A stretch of 64,000 nt of DNA from contig NW_024037062.1 in the NCBI RefSeq assembly GCF_015706575.1, positions 4,832,811 through 4,896,810 of the forward strand, in the 5' to 3' direction. The translations under genes were made by a program, and so were the position numbers. Position 1 is the first letter of the stretch, and the number at the start of each line of letters is the position of its first letter. Below are positions 44,866 through 55,881 of the stretch, piece after piece. Origin of the DNA: Patiria miniata (lineage: Eukaryota; Echinodermata; Asteroidea; Valvatida; Asterinidae). The notes under the pieces were generated by a model. It worked only from the letters and a program-made list of their open reading frames with translations, was not told where the DNA came from and ran no database searches.

Positions 44866-45057
44866 ACTAGTGAGAGTAATAACTTTGCGGTAACACCATG
44901 TGCGGAATCTCTTTTGAGAAGATGTGTGGTTCTGAAAAGAACCGGTTGGTTATGAAACTCATCTCAAAGAGTTTCACAACCAGCCGGGTTTTTTTCAGGG
45001 CCACACATCTTCTCAAAAGAGATTCTGCACATGGTGTTACCGCAAATTCTCACTAGT
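44866..45057. mobile_element. 192-bp near-perfect hairpin element
   Basis: Arms of about 90 bases pair almost completely: ACTAGTGAGAG / CTCACTAGT at the ends, then TTGCGGTAACACCATGTGC / GCACATGGTGTTACCGCAA and TCTCTTTTGAGAAGATGTGTG / its inverse. The loop is near AACTCATCTCAAAGAGTT. Best explained as a palindromic MITE; a hairpin RNA source is possible but unsupported. Confidence 0.75.
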
Positions 45058-46492
45058 TTATACTACAACGCCATGCGAACTTTCAAATCTTACTTAATTC
45101 GAATACGGAAGAAAAGGGGAAAATCAGTATTTATACCAATATTAAAGGTTATGTGGAAAGGGCTTTATTGGTTTAATTAAACAAAAAAAACCCACAAAAA
45201 TAAATAAACACATGACATTGTGTCTAAAATTTCTGTACGAAAAGTTCACCGCATTATGAAATAAAATCGTAGAGTAAGAGTGCAGTAAAACTGGAATATT
45301 CTGAACCGATTTTTGAAATCGTGAGTGAAAAGCGTTATGTTAAATTATTTCATCTCAAGAACCTGACTGCCAGTCTTCGTTACCTCTGTATGGAATTTGT
45401 GTGTCGAAATATGTCATACATGTATAAATATTGCGGTTTATGCACAGCGCTGAGTGAAAGCGCAAGGCCAACCCCTACCCTCCGTCCAGAAATCACTTGA
45501 TGTTTTCGAGACTCTATCCCCCTGGGCCAGATTAATCCCAACTGCATGTAAAGTCCCGGAATAGCAATTTGGGCACGTGTAAATATCGTTTGGTATTTAT
45601 TTCAGCCGCGGGCGAATCGCAGGGCCAAGGCGTCCTGCGCTATCTACGTCGGAAACTTGGCGGGGTAGTTGAGGACAAGTTCCAGAAGTCTTACATTTTA
45701 CCGTCATATCTACATGTATATTAACCCGCCTTGCTTTATCAGGGCGTTTAGACATACCACGACCATTCATAACATCACGACCATTCGAAACCATGAGTTT
45801 TGCGCAGTGAGCACCGCACGGCCTAGGCCTATGCACGTGGGAAAGAAAAGCGAGGCTGCACTTGCAATACATGTACAATACTTTCTACGCTTCGTTGCTT
45901 TGTAAGTCAGAATTAATTAAAGTGACCGAAGCTTGCCAGTGACATGCTTTCAGGCCAACCATGGAAAGGATTGTCACCAGTCGTCCGACACCCTTACATG
46001 CATGTGTTTTTTTTCATAAAAACATGAAGAAAATTGCAAAGCGGTTGGCCAGCTCGTTGGGGCTCAATTTCTAATTAGAGGATGTCATTTGGCACGGAGA
46101 ATGCTCTCAAATTATAGGCCTTTTGGAACCTAGATTAAAAGTCCTTTTAAAAATGTCTGAACCACTCGATTAATGTAGGCCTTCGACATAATATGAAATT
46201 CACACCACGAATATGATTTCCTTTGTATATAAGCCAGTGAATATTCCAACAGTTAACAATGCCAATTGTGCACTGTGTCGGCATTCTATCCTAAATCACA
46301 ATTGTATAACTTCTTTGAACCTTCAAAGTTATATGAATAAGATTCACACACGAAATACAATATGTAACAAATGATCCAGTTCTGCATTTGCAAACGCCCG
46401 CCATTGCATGTGGTGTACCTTCTGACCGTTTCACACGCTGGTTGTCCATTGATGATATATTTTGGGGGAAATGGTCGCAGGGAGTATATTGA
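45058..46492. other. Non-coding stretch
   Basis: No gene recognised; TAGGCCTA near 45829. Confidence 0.4.
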
Positions 46493-46493
46493 T

Positions 46494-46753
46494 AACTGAG
46501 TAGGTGTACACTCTATCAGTCAGTTTGACTAGAAACCAGTTAAGTTTGACTAGTTATTCAGGGTCAGCTGGGTGAAAATCAGTCAATTTCTGACTAGATT
46601 TCCAGTCAGTATTATTGACAATTATGCAAATAACTGAAATTGGAGTCAACTCCAACTACATGTTCTAGTATAGTATGAAACTTTGCATAAATTCCTAGTC
46701 AATTTTTAATAACTAGGAAAACCAGTCAAAATTTGACTAAGTTGTACTCAGTT
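46494..46753. mobile_element. Possible MITE with AACTGAGTA ends
   Basis: AACTGAGTA at the left and TACTCAGTT at the right are followed inward by repeated AGTCAA / TTGACTAG motifs in both orientations. No target duplication was seen. Confidence 0.45.
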
Positions 46754-48391
46754 GGAAACGGCTGTTGTTAACAGTGGGACACAAATTCCAGACTATCAAA
46801 ATCATGCGATAAAGTAAAAAATTTTCAAATAATTAAATATATAAATAAATAAAGCAAAATCATCATTAGAATAGGCCTATAGGTTAATTCATATAGGTTA
46901 ATTTTAATTCCAATTAATTCATTGTACTTCGAATTGTGGTAATGCTTAGTTTTTGGTCATAGATCACTCAAAACTTTATTGTGTTCGTTCCATTTTGTGA
47001 CGATGTAAATCTAGGTCGAATCTTACCCTTAACAGTTACGTTCGTGGCTTCAGAAACACATACAATCACACCCATGCACATACATGTACATTTTTCGAAA
47101 CGTGTTTCCGAATAGAGTGTGGTCTGACCTACACAACCCCTCTTCGGCAGACGATAGTCTAGCCGGATGGATGGATGGGTAGAGTTTGTCACGCTTCCTA
47201 TTTGTCTTGTGTCCTTCGTTTACGATTGTTCGTTTGTTTTAAATGGACCAACGACTCTCTCTCTGTCTAGCAAGTTGTTTGAGCTACTGTCCCTACCTAT
47301 TTGTCGGTCGGTCTGATGTCTAACTATTTGCTTATCTTTATATGATTCAATATCCTGTGGCTAACTGGCGGGCTGTGATTCTTTACAACTTCATCACGTA
47401 GTGTTTTCTATATACCAATGCCCACGAGTAACAACAGCCCAACTATTAAACTTGAAAACTGTACCTGTTATGCTTATCAAAACACGTTTGTATGGATATT
47501 GTAATGGATTTCCCACGGTCTTTGTCACGAATGGTATATATATAGTTTTTTTTACCGCACTGGAAAGCCATGAATAGCCAAAAGCCTGTAGGATATAAAA
47601 CAGAAAATGAGAAAGATGTGCTAAACATTTGCTATTGCAGTCTGTTGTGTTTTCCTGCCGAGTGTACAACCTCAGTTCAAAAGTTAAAATATTCAAAAAA
47701 AAAAATGGATTTTAAAAATCATTTTGTTTGCCTAAGCAGGGTTGTTAATAAATATATTGTGTACTACAGTTGTTGACAGTTGTTGAAACAAGTATTCTGC
47801 GTCATTTTTGTTGTTGTTCCAAACAGTCAGAAAACAAAATATTTTTTTTTACGAAACAGGTTTTAGGGTCATTGAGTTTAAATGGTGATATTCGTTGAAC
47901 GGATTGAGCAATTTCAATATTTTTTTTTCATCTAAAAGTAGTTTCTGAAATTGGCTTTCCATGCAGTCATTATTATTTTTGGTGCTACATTTTTTTGAAA
48001 ATAGTGAAATATATTTGTTGCGGTTTGGGTTCCGCTTTTTTTTACTCACCCTGTAGCGTGCATGTCGACTTCTGTGGTTATTAAAAGACTCATTTACAAA
48101 TAAATTATACTTTATGTACGTATACGCATAGCGAGCATTTTGAGACGGAAATATACTGCAGTGTATGGTGATACATAGGAGTACTAACATTTTGGTCGTA
48201 TGATTCATATCTTGTTGGTACCCTGTATTTTCGTTGTTTTAAGGTTGAAAGTCCTTCAAAATCAACAGTAATTTTCACATCAAGGTTTAATAAATTGATG
48301 AAAAAAGGAGTGCAGGTAAATATAAACATGTTTCATTCCTTTGTTTATGGCTGCATAAACGGAAGAGAGGAAGGACCACGAGAAAATGACA
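46754..48391. other. Non-coding stretch
   Basis: No gene recognised. The minus-strand frame at 47849-48208 has no known motif. Confidence 0.4.
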
Positions 48392-48607
48392 TTAAGGGGG
48401 CGTCCTGAAATCCCCGAAAAGTTCATGTTTTGGATTGTTTACTTATCCTATTTCAAACACTTGGTTGAAAGGAAACAATCCTAATGTCTTACCGTTCCCG
48501 AGAAAAGACGAAAAACCCCGGTTATTTACATCGGACACGAGGGAGTACGCATACGTTTTCCTGTCGTTTTCATTCAATGTACGATACACGTTGTGCGTGT
48601 CACATTA

Positions 48608-50702
48608 ATATAGGTTTTCTCGGTCAATTTCGGCAAATGAGCAGCCAATTTAATTTTCGTGCGTTCGAATTGAAGCTTTTTTGCCTCTCCAGTTGTTACT
48701 GCGTTTCAAATTCAGAATTCGGCCATTCAATTTCGTTTTGAGGCATTCAAATTCCTTTAGCACTGTGTTCAATTTAGCATATCGTCATTCTTTTTCGTGA
48801 CACACAATCATCATTCAATTTAGCAAAGCTGGTTCGACTGGAGATTTTACTGATTTAATTTTTTTTCAATTTCGTAAAGAGGCAATCAATTTCGCTTAAA
48901 GAGAATTCAAATAAGTACGACTAAAGAAATACGAATAAACAGATAAACTGTACTAGGCAACTGTTTCGTATCTTCACTTTAATTCAGGCAAACCTTGTTT
49001 TCTTTATTTATGCTTCCAGTAGACTTTACATGGGGCCAATGAGGTTTTTTCTTCTTCTTTGTTTTCTTCTTCATTCTTTTTTTTTTGGGGGGGGGGTCTT
49101 TATTGGTTAACTGACCAAGACCTAATTTTGTATTGTGTTTGAATGGGGTGTTTCTTTATGTTTTTCCTGTTTTTTTTATTGTTTATGTTGTTTCTTCCTC
49201 AACCATCAATCTGTTGGCGTGCCAGACATCTTGGCATATATGTTTGGGTATGGTTGTACCACTGCATGCACTTCACTTGGGTGATGACATCAACGCTCTG
49301 GATGGCTGCTTGTTGAAGGAGATCGCACCTCCACTGCTGCATGTTCATTCCTGCTTGCTGGGCAGCCTGTCTGTCTCCGACACGTTGTTGCCACTCGGGT
49401 AATCCAAGGATGCGTTTAACTGCAGCCTTGAATGCAGAGTGTGCCATCTCCGTGCTGTTCAGGAATGGGGAGTAGGGAGGGAGGCGCTTCAGCTGGATCA
49501 TTGGGTTGGCACCTTCAGTGAGTTGGGCTCGCACGTGAGGCCTCGCATTGTCGTATATGAGGTAAATGGGTTCGTCGTCTGGGAAAACTGCATCACACTC
49601 TTGAATTGTGTCCGCAAGAAACTCCTCGAATCTCTCTCGCGTCACAGTTTCGAATGCGATTCGGTGGTGCACCAAGCCTACTTCACTAGAAACAGCGAAG
49701 GTGACATTGCAATTTCTCCCTCGTTGTCTGTCGACGACTCGTCTTGCAGCGATCCCTCGTGGAGCTCTACCCTGGGAGCGTCGAGTCCAGACGTTATAAC
49801 CTGTCTCGTCAATGAAGACTAGATGCGCCAGAACACCATGCTGCAGGAACCACTCACCATACTGGACGCGTTGATCAAGAACTTCAAGGGAATTTCTTGC
49901 ATCAGGGACGTCCTCCACTAGTTTCAGTGTAATCATCATCCCATCCAAGGCCCTGGCTAAGGTGGCAGTAGAAACCTGGGGCTTCTCTGGCAGATGCTCA
50001 CTCAAACTAGCCTTCATTTGTTGAAGTGTCAAGACGGGATTAGCGTCAAGGATGCCTTGCAGATGGTTTCGCATGTCATCATCCATCTTGCAGTGGGTTG
50101 CTCCTCCTCTTGCCAGCGTCTCTCGCCTTCCAGTCCTCAAATATGTTGCAACAATTGATCTGGCTGTGGACTTGTTGATGTTCAAATTGACCGCAAGCTC
50201 AAGGTAGTCTTGCTCGTTTCCCTCGAAGGCCTCAATCAACCTTTCTCGATCTACCTGGGCCACTCTAGCGTAGCGACCACGAGCTGCCATTTCTAGAAAT
50301 ATGCGTGTAAAACTGTAGCAAAAGCTCGTCTTCGAAGTACATCGGCAAAGTGACTCAAGTGCCAAAAAGTGAACCGTATTTATGCCTTCAACATTCTTAA
50401 GGAAACACAACTTTAACAAAGCGTTTTTTAGATTGCACAAATTCCAGAAATGACTGCCCAAAAATGAATTTGAATGACTAAACACACGCCTCAAAAAGCT
50501 CCTGCGAATTTGAATGCTGCTTTGTTGAATTGTTAAATTGCATGATTATTTTGTTAAATCGAATGACGCAACAGTACATTTGACTGGTCATAAAACGAAA
50601 TCGAATGACCCTTTTCAGTAGCATTTGATTTCGCGCGAAATAGAATAGCGTAGTGGTTAAATTGGCTGCTCATTTGCCGAAATTGACCGAGAAAACCTAT
50701 AT
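48608..50702 (-). mobile_element. IS630/Tc1/mariner-type transposon, complete, 46-bp perfect ends
   Basis: The inverted repeats 48608-48653 and 50657-50702 are identical over 46 bases and begin ATATAGGTTTTCTCGG. TA flanks both sides (48606-48607 and 50703-50704); the exact edge can shift by three bases because TAATATAGG is shared. Between them is one intact transposase gene. Both subterminal regions carry about ten copies of CATTCAATTT-like motifs in alternating orientation, probably transposase-binding sites (inference). Perfect ends and an open gene suggest recent activity. Confidence 0.88.
49199..50290 (-). CDS. DDE transposase (IS630/Tc1/mariner superfamily), intact
   Basis: The 363-residue protein starts at ATG 50290-50288; upstream codons in the same frame are not needed and lie in the AT-rich flank. 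Residues 10-60 form helix-turn-helix DNA-binding segments (VDRERLIEAFEG, LAVNLNINKSTARSIVATYL). The DDE_3-type catalytic core has D161 in HLVFIDETGYNVWT, D247 in LIYDNARPHV and E281 in SPFLNSTEMA. The 33 residues between the second D and the E differ from the 34 of Tc1. The length fits the usual 340-370 residues of the superfamily. It would bind the 46-bp ends and move the element by cut and paste at TA sites (family knowledge). No stops or frameshifts were seen, so it may be functional. Confidence 0.93.
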   Translation of the reverse strand: MAARGRYARVAQVDRERLIEAFEGNEQDYLELAVNLNINKSTARSIVATYLRTGRRETLARGGATHCKMDDDMRNHLQGILDANPVLTLQQMKASLSEHLPEKPQVSTATLARALDGMMITLKLVEDVPDARNSLEVLDQRVQYGEWFLQHGVLAHLVFIDETGYNVWTRRSQGRAPRGIAARRVVDRQRGRNCNVTFAVSSEVGLVHHRIAFETVTRERFEEFLADTIQECDAVFPDDEPIYLIYDNARPHVRAQLTEGANPMIQLKRLPPYSPFLNSTEMAHSAFKAAVKRILGLPEWQQRVGDRQAAQQAGMNMQQWRCDLLQQAAIQSVDVITQVKCMQWYNHTQTYMPRCLARQQIDG

Positions 50703-50985
50703 TACACACAGCACCAATGTACAAATGTATTTTACACGACCGCAAAAGGCAAACGCTTTACGGCAGAATTCACAACTAGCACGAACAGCCCGATTTTTGG
50801 GGGTCTCAAAAGTGGAAGCCGAAATTCGTTCCCGCACGAAATAACACAAAAACGAGCAGTTTTTAAAGGATGGTTGTGTGGATGTTTATTTCTTAATTTT
50901 GTATGTTCTTTTCGATTAAAATTATTTCGTTCAAAACGCGTTTTGTAGCCCAATTGGGTGCTTTCCAGGACACAGTATCTCTTAA

Positions 50986-51350
50986 GCGCCTCATGCTCTT
51001 GTAAAGATTTTTTTCAGTAGTATGCCTGTCCTATATAATTATGTTTAGCGCGGATGTTGTAGGCCTACATGATCAAAGTCTCTTCGAAGACTACACCCCC
51101 AGAAATCTGTCCCACGTGGTTCAATGTAAGTTCACGCACCATCGATCATCGCTCTGTAGGCCTCATCTGAGTCATCTCATACATAAAATGAAATTATATC
51201 CTGTAAAAAAATAAATAATAAAGTAAAAACTAATATAGAAATCCACCTTTCAACAAAGGACCACCCAATATGTACAAAATGCAACGTATTGAACAACGTC
51301 TTCATGGCGTGACATGTCGAGTTATTGCATCATCATCATATCATATCATA
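50986..51350. other. Short non-coding stretch
   Basis: Nothing recognised except TAGGCCTA near 51060. Confidence 0.4.
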
Positions 51351-51436
51351 TCGGAGTCTTTTATAGCGCACGTATCTACCAACTATTAGGTACTCAAGGC
51401 GCTGGAGATTATGTCTATTATCAAAGAAAGGTAAAT
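51351..51436 (+). repeat. SINE/LINE tail-like fragment
   Basis: GGAGTCTTTTATAGCGCACG, then GGTACTCAAGGCGCTGGAG, resembles the shared 3' tails of L2-type LINEs and SINEs (compare AAAAGCGCTATATAAGC at 59132). It follows ATCATATCATATC microsatellite sequence. Confidence 0.5.
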
Positions 51437-52359
51437 AAAGTATATGAGAAATATGAGAAATATGAGACCCAAATATGAGACCCATTATGTAGCATCTTAT
51501 AAGGGTTTACAAGGTGCTTTTTTGTGCATTGCGCACCACTCCAGCGCGGCTTATCGTTCAACCGCTTACAAAATGATACTAGTAAATGGGGCCAAAAATA
51601 ATGGCTACAATGCTAAAGTTCCCAACTTTATCCTCAAATTGCCTTAGAACGCAGGAGAAAGCATCGGCTGTCTGATCTGACGGGAGATGTCAACATTTTC
51701 CGGTGGGCTTGCCCTCTGACCCACAAGGCAGGGCTAGCCTTCGGCCTGCTTTCACCCCCCCTCCCGTTTCCTGTAAGCTAGATCCGCCCCTGAACGTTAC
51801 CATCCCAAAATTGAGAGGTGAAAAAAGTTCTCTGGATAATAATTTCACGGCATTTTTTGGTAATGGCTGGCATCCATGCTTTGAACCATACCCAACAAGA
51901 TGTGGGTGGATGCCATCACCGTTAATTTTGACCCTAAATATACCTAATTTGCATAATTCTTTTAATACCTGCCGTGTAATATATTTTTGCCTTCATTTGG
52001 GTATATCTTTTATTTTTGATTTTTTGAAAATTTTATTTTGGTGATGCTACTTGCACATAACAGTTTTTTTAACGCATATAAGCGACTGAATAATTATTAG
52101 GACATAGTAACGATCCAAAATGGCTCATATTGTACCCAAAAGTTGCACGCATTTTACTTTGGATCCAGATATCTTCAAGTAGTCTCGCCAAACCTCAGTA
52201 TTGATGAGCTTCAAATTCACCAAGTTGCTGACTGCCACATTTACCCTATTAAACCCTTACGGAAAATCATGTGAACAATCATAACGTTGTGATATGTAAC
52301 CCTGCAAACAAAAACGCCGGGAATAATGAGGTGTCAATTTTCCTACTTAGTGAAGGGTT
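51437..52359. other. Non-coding stretch with a hAT-like end
   Basis: 51700-51793 ends GATCCGCCCCTG, the inverse of CAGGGGCGGATC at 30075, preceded by a C run. The other end was not found. No gene. Confidence 0.4.
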
Positions 52360-52534
52360 GCCTAACGTGGGAGACTTGAAAAAGTTGCTGTGAAAAGTTT
52401 GGAAAATCCCAGAATTATTGGAAAGACAATTAATGGGAAAGAAAATATTTTGACATTGACAAAATAAATTTAATGCAAACAACTTGGGGGGGGGGGGGTG
52501 GATCCTTGAACTTATTCAAGTCTCCCACGTTAGG
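52360..52534. mobile_element. 175-bp MITE with perfect GCCTAACGTGGGAGACTTGAA ends
   Basis: The 21-base inverted ends at 52360-52380 and 52514-52534 are exact. GTT lies on both sides and may be a 3-bp target duplication. The interior has a G run and no coding capacity. Confidence 0.78.
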
Positions 52535-52544
52535 CGTTAAAAAA

Positions 52545-52903
52545 GCCATGTTTTTGGAGTGCAATGATTTCTCTGTTTTTAGCGTCACAGTACGTAATCG
52601 GATTAAATTTGCTTACAAGGCTTTACTGTCCTAAAACTCAAAGTTGAAACCAGAGAGCTATGCTCCATGAGTCACGGAAGTTAGTTTTATAATTGCAACC
52701 ACATCAATAATTGCTAGAATCGGAAGATAGTATGTTCTGAAAAAATGTGTATCCAAGTGGAACACCTTTAATAATTGGAAATTTGTGTCATAAACTCTCC
52801 CAGTGATTATAGGCCTATAATAATATGTACGCGAATAGCAGCCATGTGGTTGCGAAGGCGAAGCGAGGCCCGTTGATAAGCAAAGTTAATCCGATTACGT
52901 ACT
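52545..52903. mobile_element. Inverted-repeat element related to 43077-43150
   Basis: GTACGTAATCGGATTAAATTTGCTTA (52590-52615) is inverted at 52874-52902. The left flank matches 43077-43150. Probably a non-autonomous element. Confidence 0.5.
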
Positions 52904-52905
52904 AT

Positions 52906-52997
52906 AGCCCTCTCCACACGACGCCAGAAAACTCGCAATGATTGAGAGATGTTCTCAATGATTGAGAAATATTACAAAAAGGCCATCGTGTGAAGGG
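52906..52997. mobile_element. Small element with CCCTCTCCACACGA ends
   Basis: GCCCTCTCCACACGACG at the left is inverted as CATCGTGTGAAGGG at the right. The interior repeats CTCAATGATTGAGA. A short MITE or a simple hairpin. Confidence 0.4.
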
Positions 52998-53167
52998 AAA
53001 CCAATGCTTGAGAGTGTCCAGCTTTCCTTGTGAATTTTTCTCAAACATTGAGACATTTTGGTGGAGGTCCTGACCTGCGACAAAAATTACGCTAGCGGAA
53101 GTTTTCTCACGGAATGCATGCGAAACCTTCGTGTGCAACCGAACCTTGTAAGTCCAAGAGCCCAGTG

Positions 53168-53720
53168 AGGTTTAATTAGAATATCACGCACAAAAGGTTT
53201 GATGGTGGCAGCGAGTAGGTGGGGGTGTCCAACCTTCAAAACCGTCATTCTTAAGTGTTACACCCCGTGCGTTTGGGAGGGGGCACCGCCTAAAGACCCC
53301 CCAAAATTGACTGTTAATTAGAATATCGCGCACAAGCACGGTTCCAACGCGAAAAGATAGTATTCGATTAACTCAATGAACAATAGTTTAAGAATGAGAT
53401 ATCCCGTGCATAACATGCTTAAGAATGGTCTAATTAGAGCTAATTATTGACCGTTAATTAGAATGTTGAGCACAAGAGTGAAACCTTCACTGAAAGCTAA
53501 TTAACGTGACCAAAATGCAAGATCCACAACTTAAGAATATATTTCCCCGTGCATTTTGTGCTTAAGAACGAGTTAAGTTCAATAATTAGCCGCCCGCTAA
53601 GGAATCATTTTTTATGTGTTTAATTAGAATGTTGAGCACATCGATCATTCCAACATCAAACGATAGTGTATGCCTCAGCGTTTGCAGAACTTCAACTTAA
53701 GAATAATAAGACCAATTGAC
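53168..53720 (+). repeat. Four irregular about 150-bp tandem units
   Basis: TTAATTAGAATRTYGMGCACA begins units near 53171, 53316, 53454 and 53621. Units also share CTTAAGAAT, CCCGTGCAT and ACGATAGT / AGATAGTAT pieces. Spacing of 138-167 bases and divergence point to an old array. Confidence 0.7.
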
Positions 53721-54524
53721 AGATATCAGAGAGAGTCGCTATCAGGAATGCGTTCACAGCAATGAGAACCAGGGCAGAGATTTGCGTTGAAAGGGATGGG
53801 GGGCATGTTGAAGGACAGTTGGATAACGGGGACAGTGATATGATAAACCTTGCTATGTTTTAGCAATTGAATAAATGACTTTGATAATGTACTTCCTGGA
53901 TTTTGTTATTTTCAACATGCTGAAAACTGTTAATTGGTCTTACGGTACAAAGCCATTTCTGGCATGTTACATCACTTGGTGCTCAGTCATCTGTGACGGT
54001 AAAATGGAGTTCGTGGTGTCAAGAAAAAGAAGACATTGTTATGTAACAGCTGGTGGTTACCATTTTCCTAAATAATTAGTCATACCCGAGAAATCAACAA
54101 AATAAGCTCGGTTTCCTTTTTTTTGAAAACACCCTGTATAGAACTTAATAGAAGTATATAAGTTTATCACTTTGAATGACACATGGAGCGAAATGAAAGC
54201 CCTTTTCAGAGAGTTGCAGACGCCCCAAAGCGGGAAAAAAGCAGGCCTAGTTTTCCCCCGTTAAAACATAACATACAAATTGAAAATTCGTTAGGAGAAA
54301 ACAAAATCTATTTTTTTAAGGGACGGGGCATCAAGTCGTTCATATATTAAAATACTTTATCATTCAAAGAAAGTCAAAAAGATTGGATTCATTAATTTAT
54401 CCGACCGTAAGGTTTTAGCCAGGGCCGTCGCAGACCAAATTGAATGGGGTTGTGCCAGACGCTCCATTCAAGGTAGCTAGCTAGCCGCGCTGAAAACCGA
54501 GGAGGGACACTACATGTATCATAG
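53721..54524. other. Non-coding stretch
   Basis: No gene recognised. Confidence 0.4.
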
Positions 54525-55794
54525 TATACAAATATTGAATGCTTCGAGTGGTGTAGTAAAACTAGCCTCCCGAGGTGATCCATGGACCATTCTATTTTCC
54601 CGAGGCGAAGCCAAGGGAAAATAGAATGGTCCATGGATCACCGAGGGAGGCTAGTTTTACTTCACCACGAGATAAAGCATTCAATATTTGTTTTATAACA
54701 CTTCACCCACAGATTCTGCTTGATTTTAATATTTTACATTATTTAAATCTGAACACAGTTGAAATAAACTTCAATTTCAATACAAAATTGGTGGAAAATG
54801 TATTTCTCTCTCTTAAAAACTAACCCTTCACGAAATGTTTGAACCCAAGTCTGCGGCGCGCTCTCTTTGGAATAATTCGCGCTACGCACAACGCGCAACG
54901 CGCGCACCAGCATGCATTTGCACACAAATACCGCGCCGTGGAAATAATACTTTGGTTGCTAATGGTATAGTACTTTGGTTGCTATGCGCATAGTACTTTT
55001 GGCCGTGCACAGAAAGATAGCAAAATTAGAAAGTAACATGTGACTCGCTCTCGGCCAATCAAGACACAGAATCTGTGGGTGAGGTGTTATAACACCTCAC
55101 CCACAGATTCTGTGTCTTGATTGGCCGAGAGCGAGTCACATGTTACTTTCTAATTTTGCTATCTCTCTGTGCACGGCCAAAAGTACTATGCGCATAGCAA
55201 CCAAAGTACTATACCATTAGCAACCAAAGTACTATTTCCACGGCGCGGTATTTGTGTGCAAATGCATGCCGGTGTGCGCGTTGCGCGTTGTGCGTAGCGC
55301 GTATTATCCGGTTCGTTAGTGTGACGTCACCTCCAGCACTTTCTGCACGATTGGAACCGGAAGTTAACGCAGCTCGAGCGTTTGCAGCCAATGGGCTAGT
55401 AATCAGTGGTGTGCGCGCGTGTATGACGTTTTTACTAACGAACCGGATTCCAAAGAGCGTGCGCCGCAGACTTGGGTTCAAACATTTCGTGAAGGGTTAG
55501 TTTTTAAGAGAGAAATACATTTTCCACCAATTTTGTACTGAAATTGAAGTTTATTTCAACTGCATGTTCAGATTTAAATAATGTAAAATATTAAAATCAG
55601 GCAGAATCCGTTGGTGAAGTGTTATAAAACAAATATTGAATGCTTTATCTCGTGGTGAAGTAAAACTAGCCTCCCTCGGTGATCCATGGACCATTCTATT
55701 TTCCCTCGGCTTCTCCTCGGGAAAATAGAATGTCCATGGGTCACCTCGGGAGGCTAGTTTTACTACACCACTCGAAGCATTCAATATTTGTATA
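54525..55794. repeat. 1.27-kb palindrome with nested hairpins
   Basis: The two arms meet at 55089/55090 inside GAGGTGTTATAACACCTC. They match for about 560 bases when the 139-bp insertion in the right arm (55308-55446) is ignored. Each arm has its own terminal hairpin of about 130 bp (GTAGTAAAACTAGCCTCCC, GATCCATGGACCATTCTATT). TATAACACYTCACCCACAGA appears in four places (54697, 55069 inverted, 55088, 55612 inverted), so each arm is itself a MITE of about 390 bp plus flank, duplicated head to head. Confidence 0.85.
55308..55446. mobile_element. 139-bp MITE inserted in the palindrome arm
   Basis: Ends are CCGGTTCGTTAGT and ACTAACGAACCGG. The opposite palindrome arm (about 54868-54878, TTTGGAATAATTCGC) lacks it and gives the empty site, with AT at both edges as a possible 2-bp duplication. 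A near-identical inverted copy is at 56577-56718. It has TGACGTCA at 55322-55329. Confidence 0.88.
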
Positions 55795-55881
55795 ATAATG
55801 CATCACTATGGACACCATAATACTACTGGGGGCACTGTTCCAAGTCGACGGGCACTATTGACATGATTATCGGGACAATAT

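Larger units (their letters stand above)
48392..50985 (+). mobile_element. TTAA-type non-autonomous element, copy b (interrupted)
   Basis: TTAA lies at both edges (48392-48395 and 50982-50985). The ends read GGGGGCGTCCTGAAA on the left and, inverted, GAGATACTGTGTCCTGG on the right. The body matches copy a (27067-27617) and, on the left, copy c (29859-30074). The 2.1-kb DDE transposon 48608-50702 splits it at ...GTGTCACAT / CACACAGCACC. TTAA duplications are typical of piggyBac and Kolobok elements; which one is not settled. Confidence 0.72.

Noticed and set aside
49439-49822. 127-codon plus-strand frame
   Set aside because: Antisense shadow of the DDE transposase.
50291-50494. N-terminal extension of the transposase by 68 residues
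   Set aside because: It relies on upstream in-frame sequence with no recognised domain; the ATG at 50290 gives a protein of normal family length.
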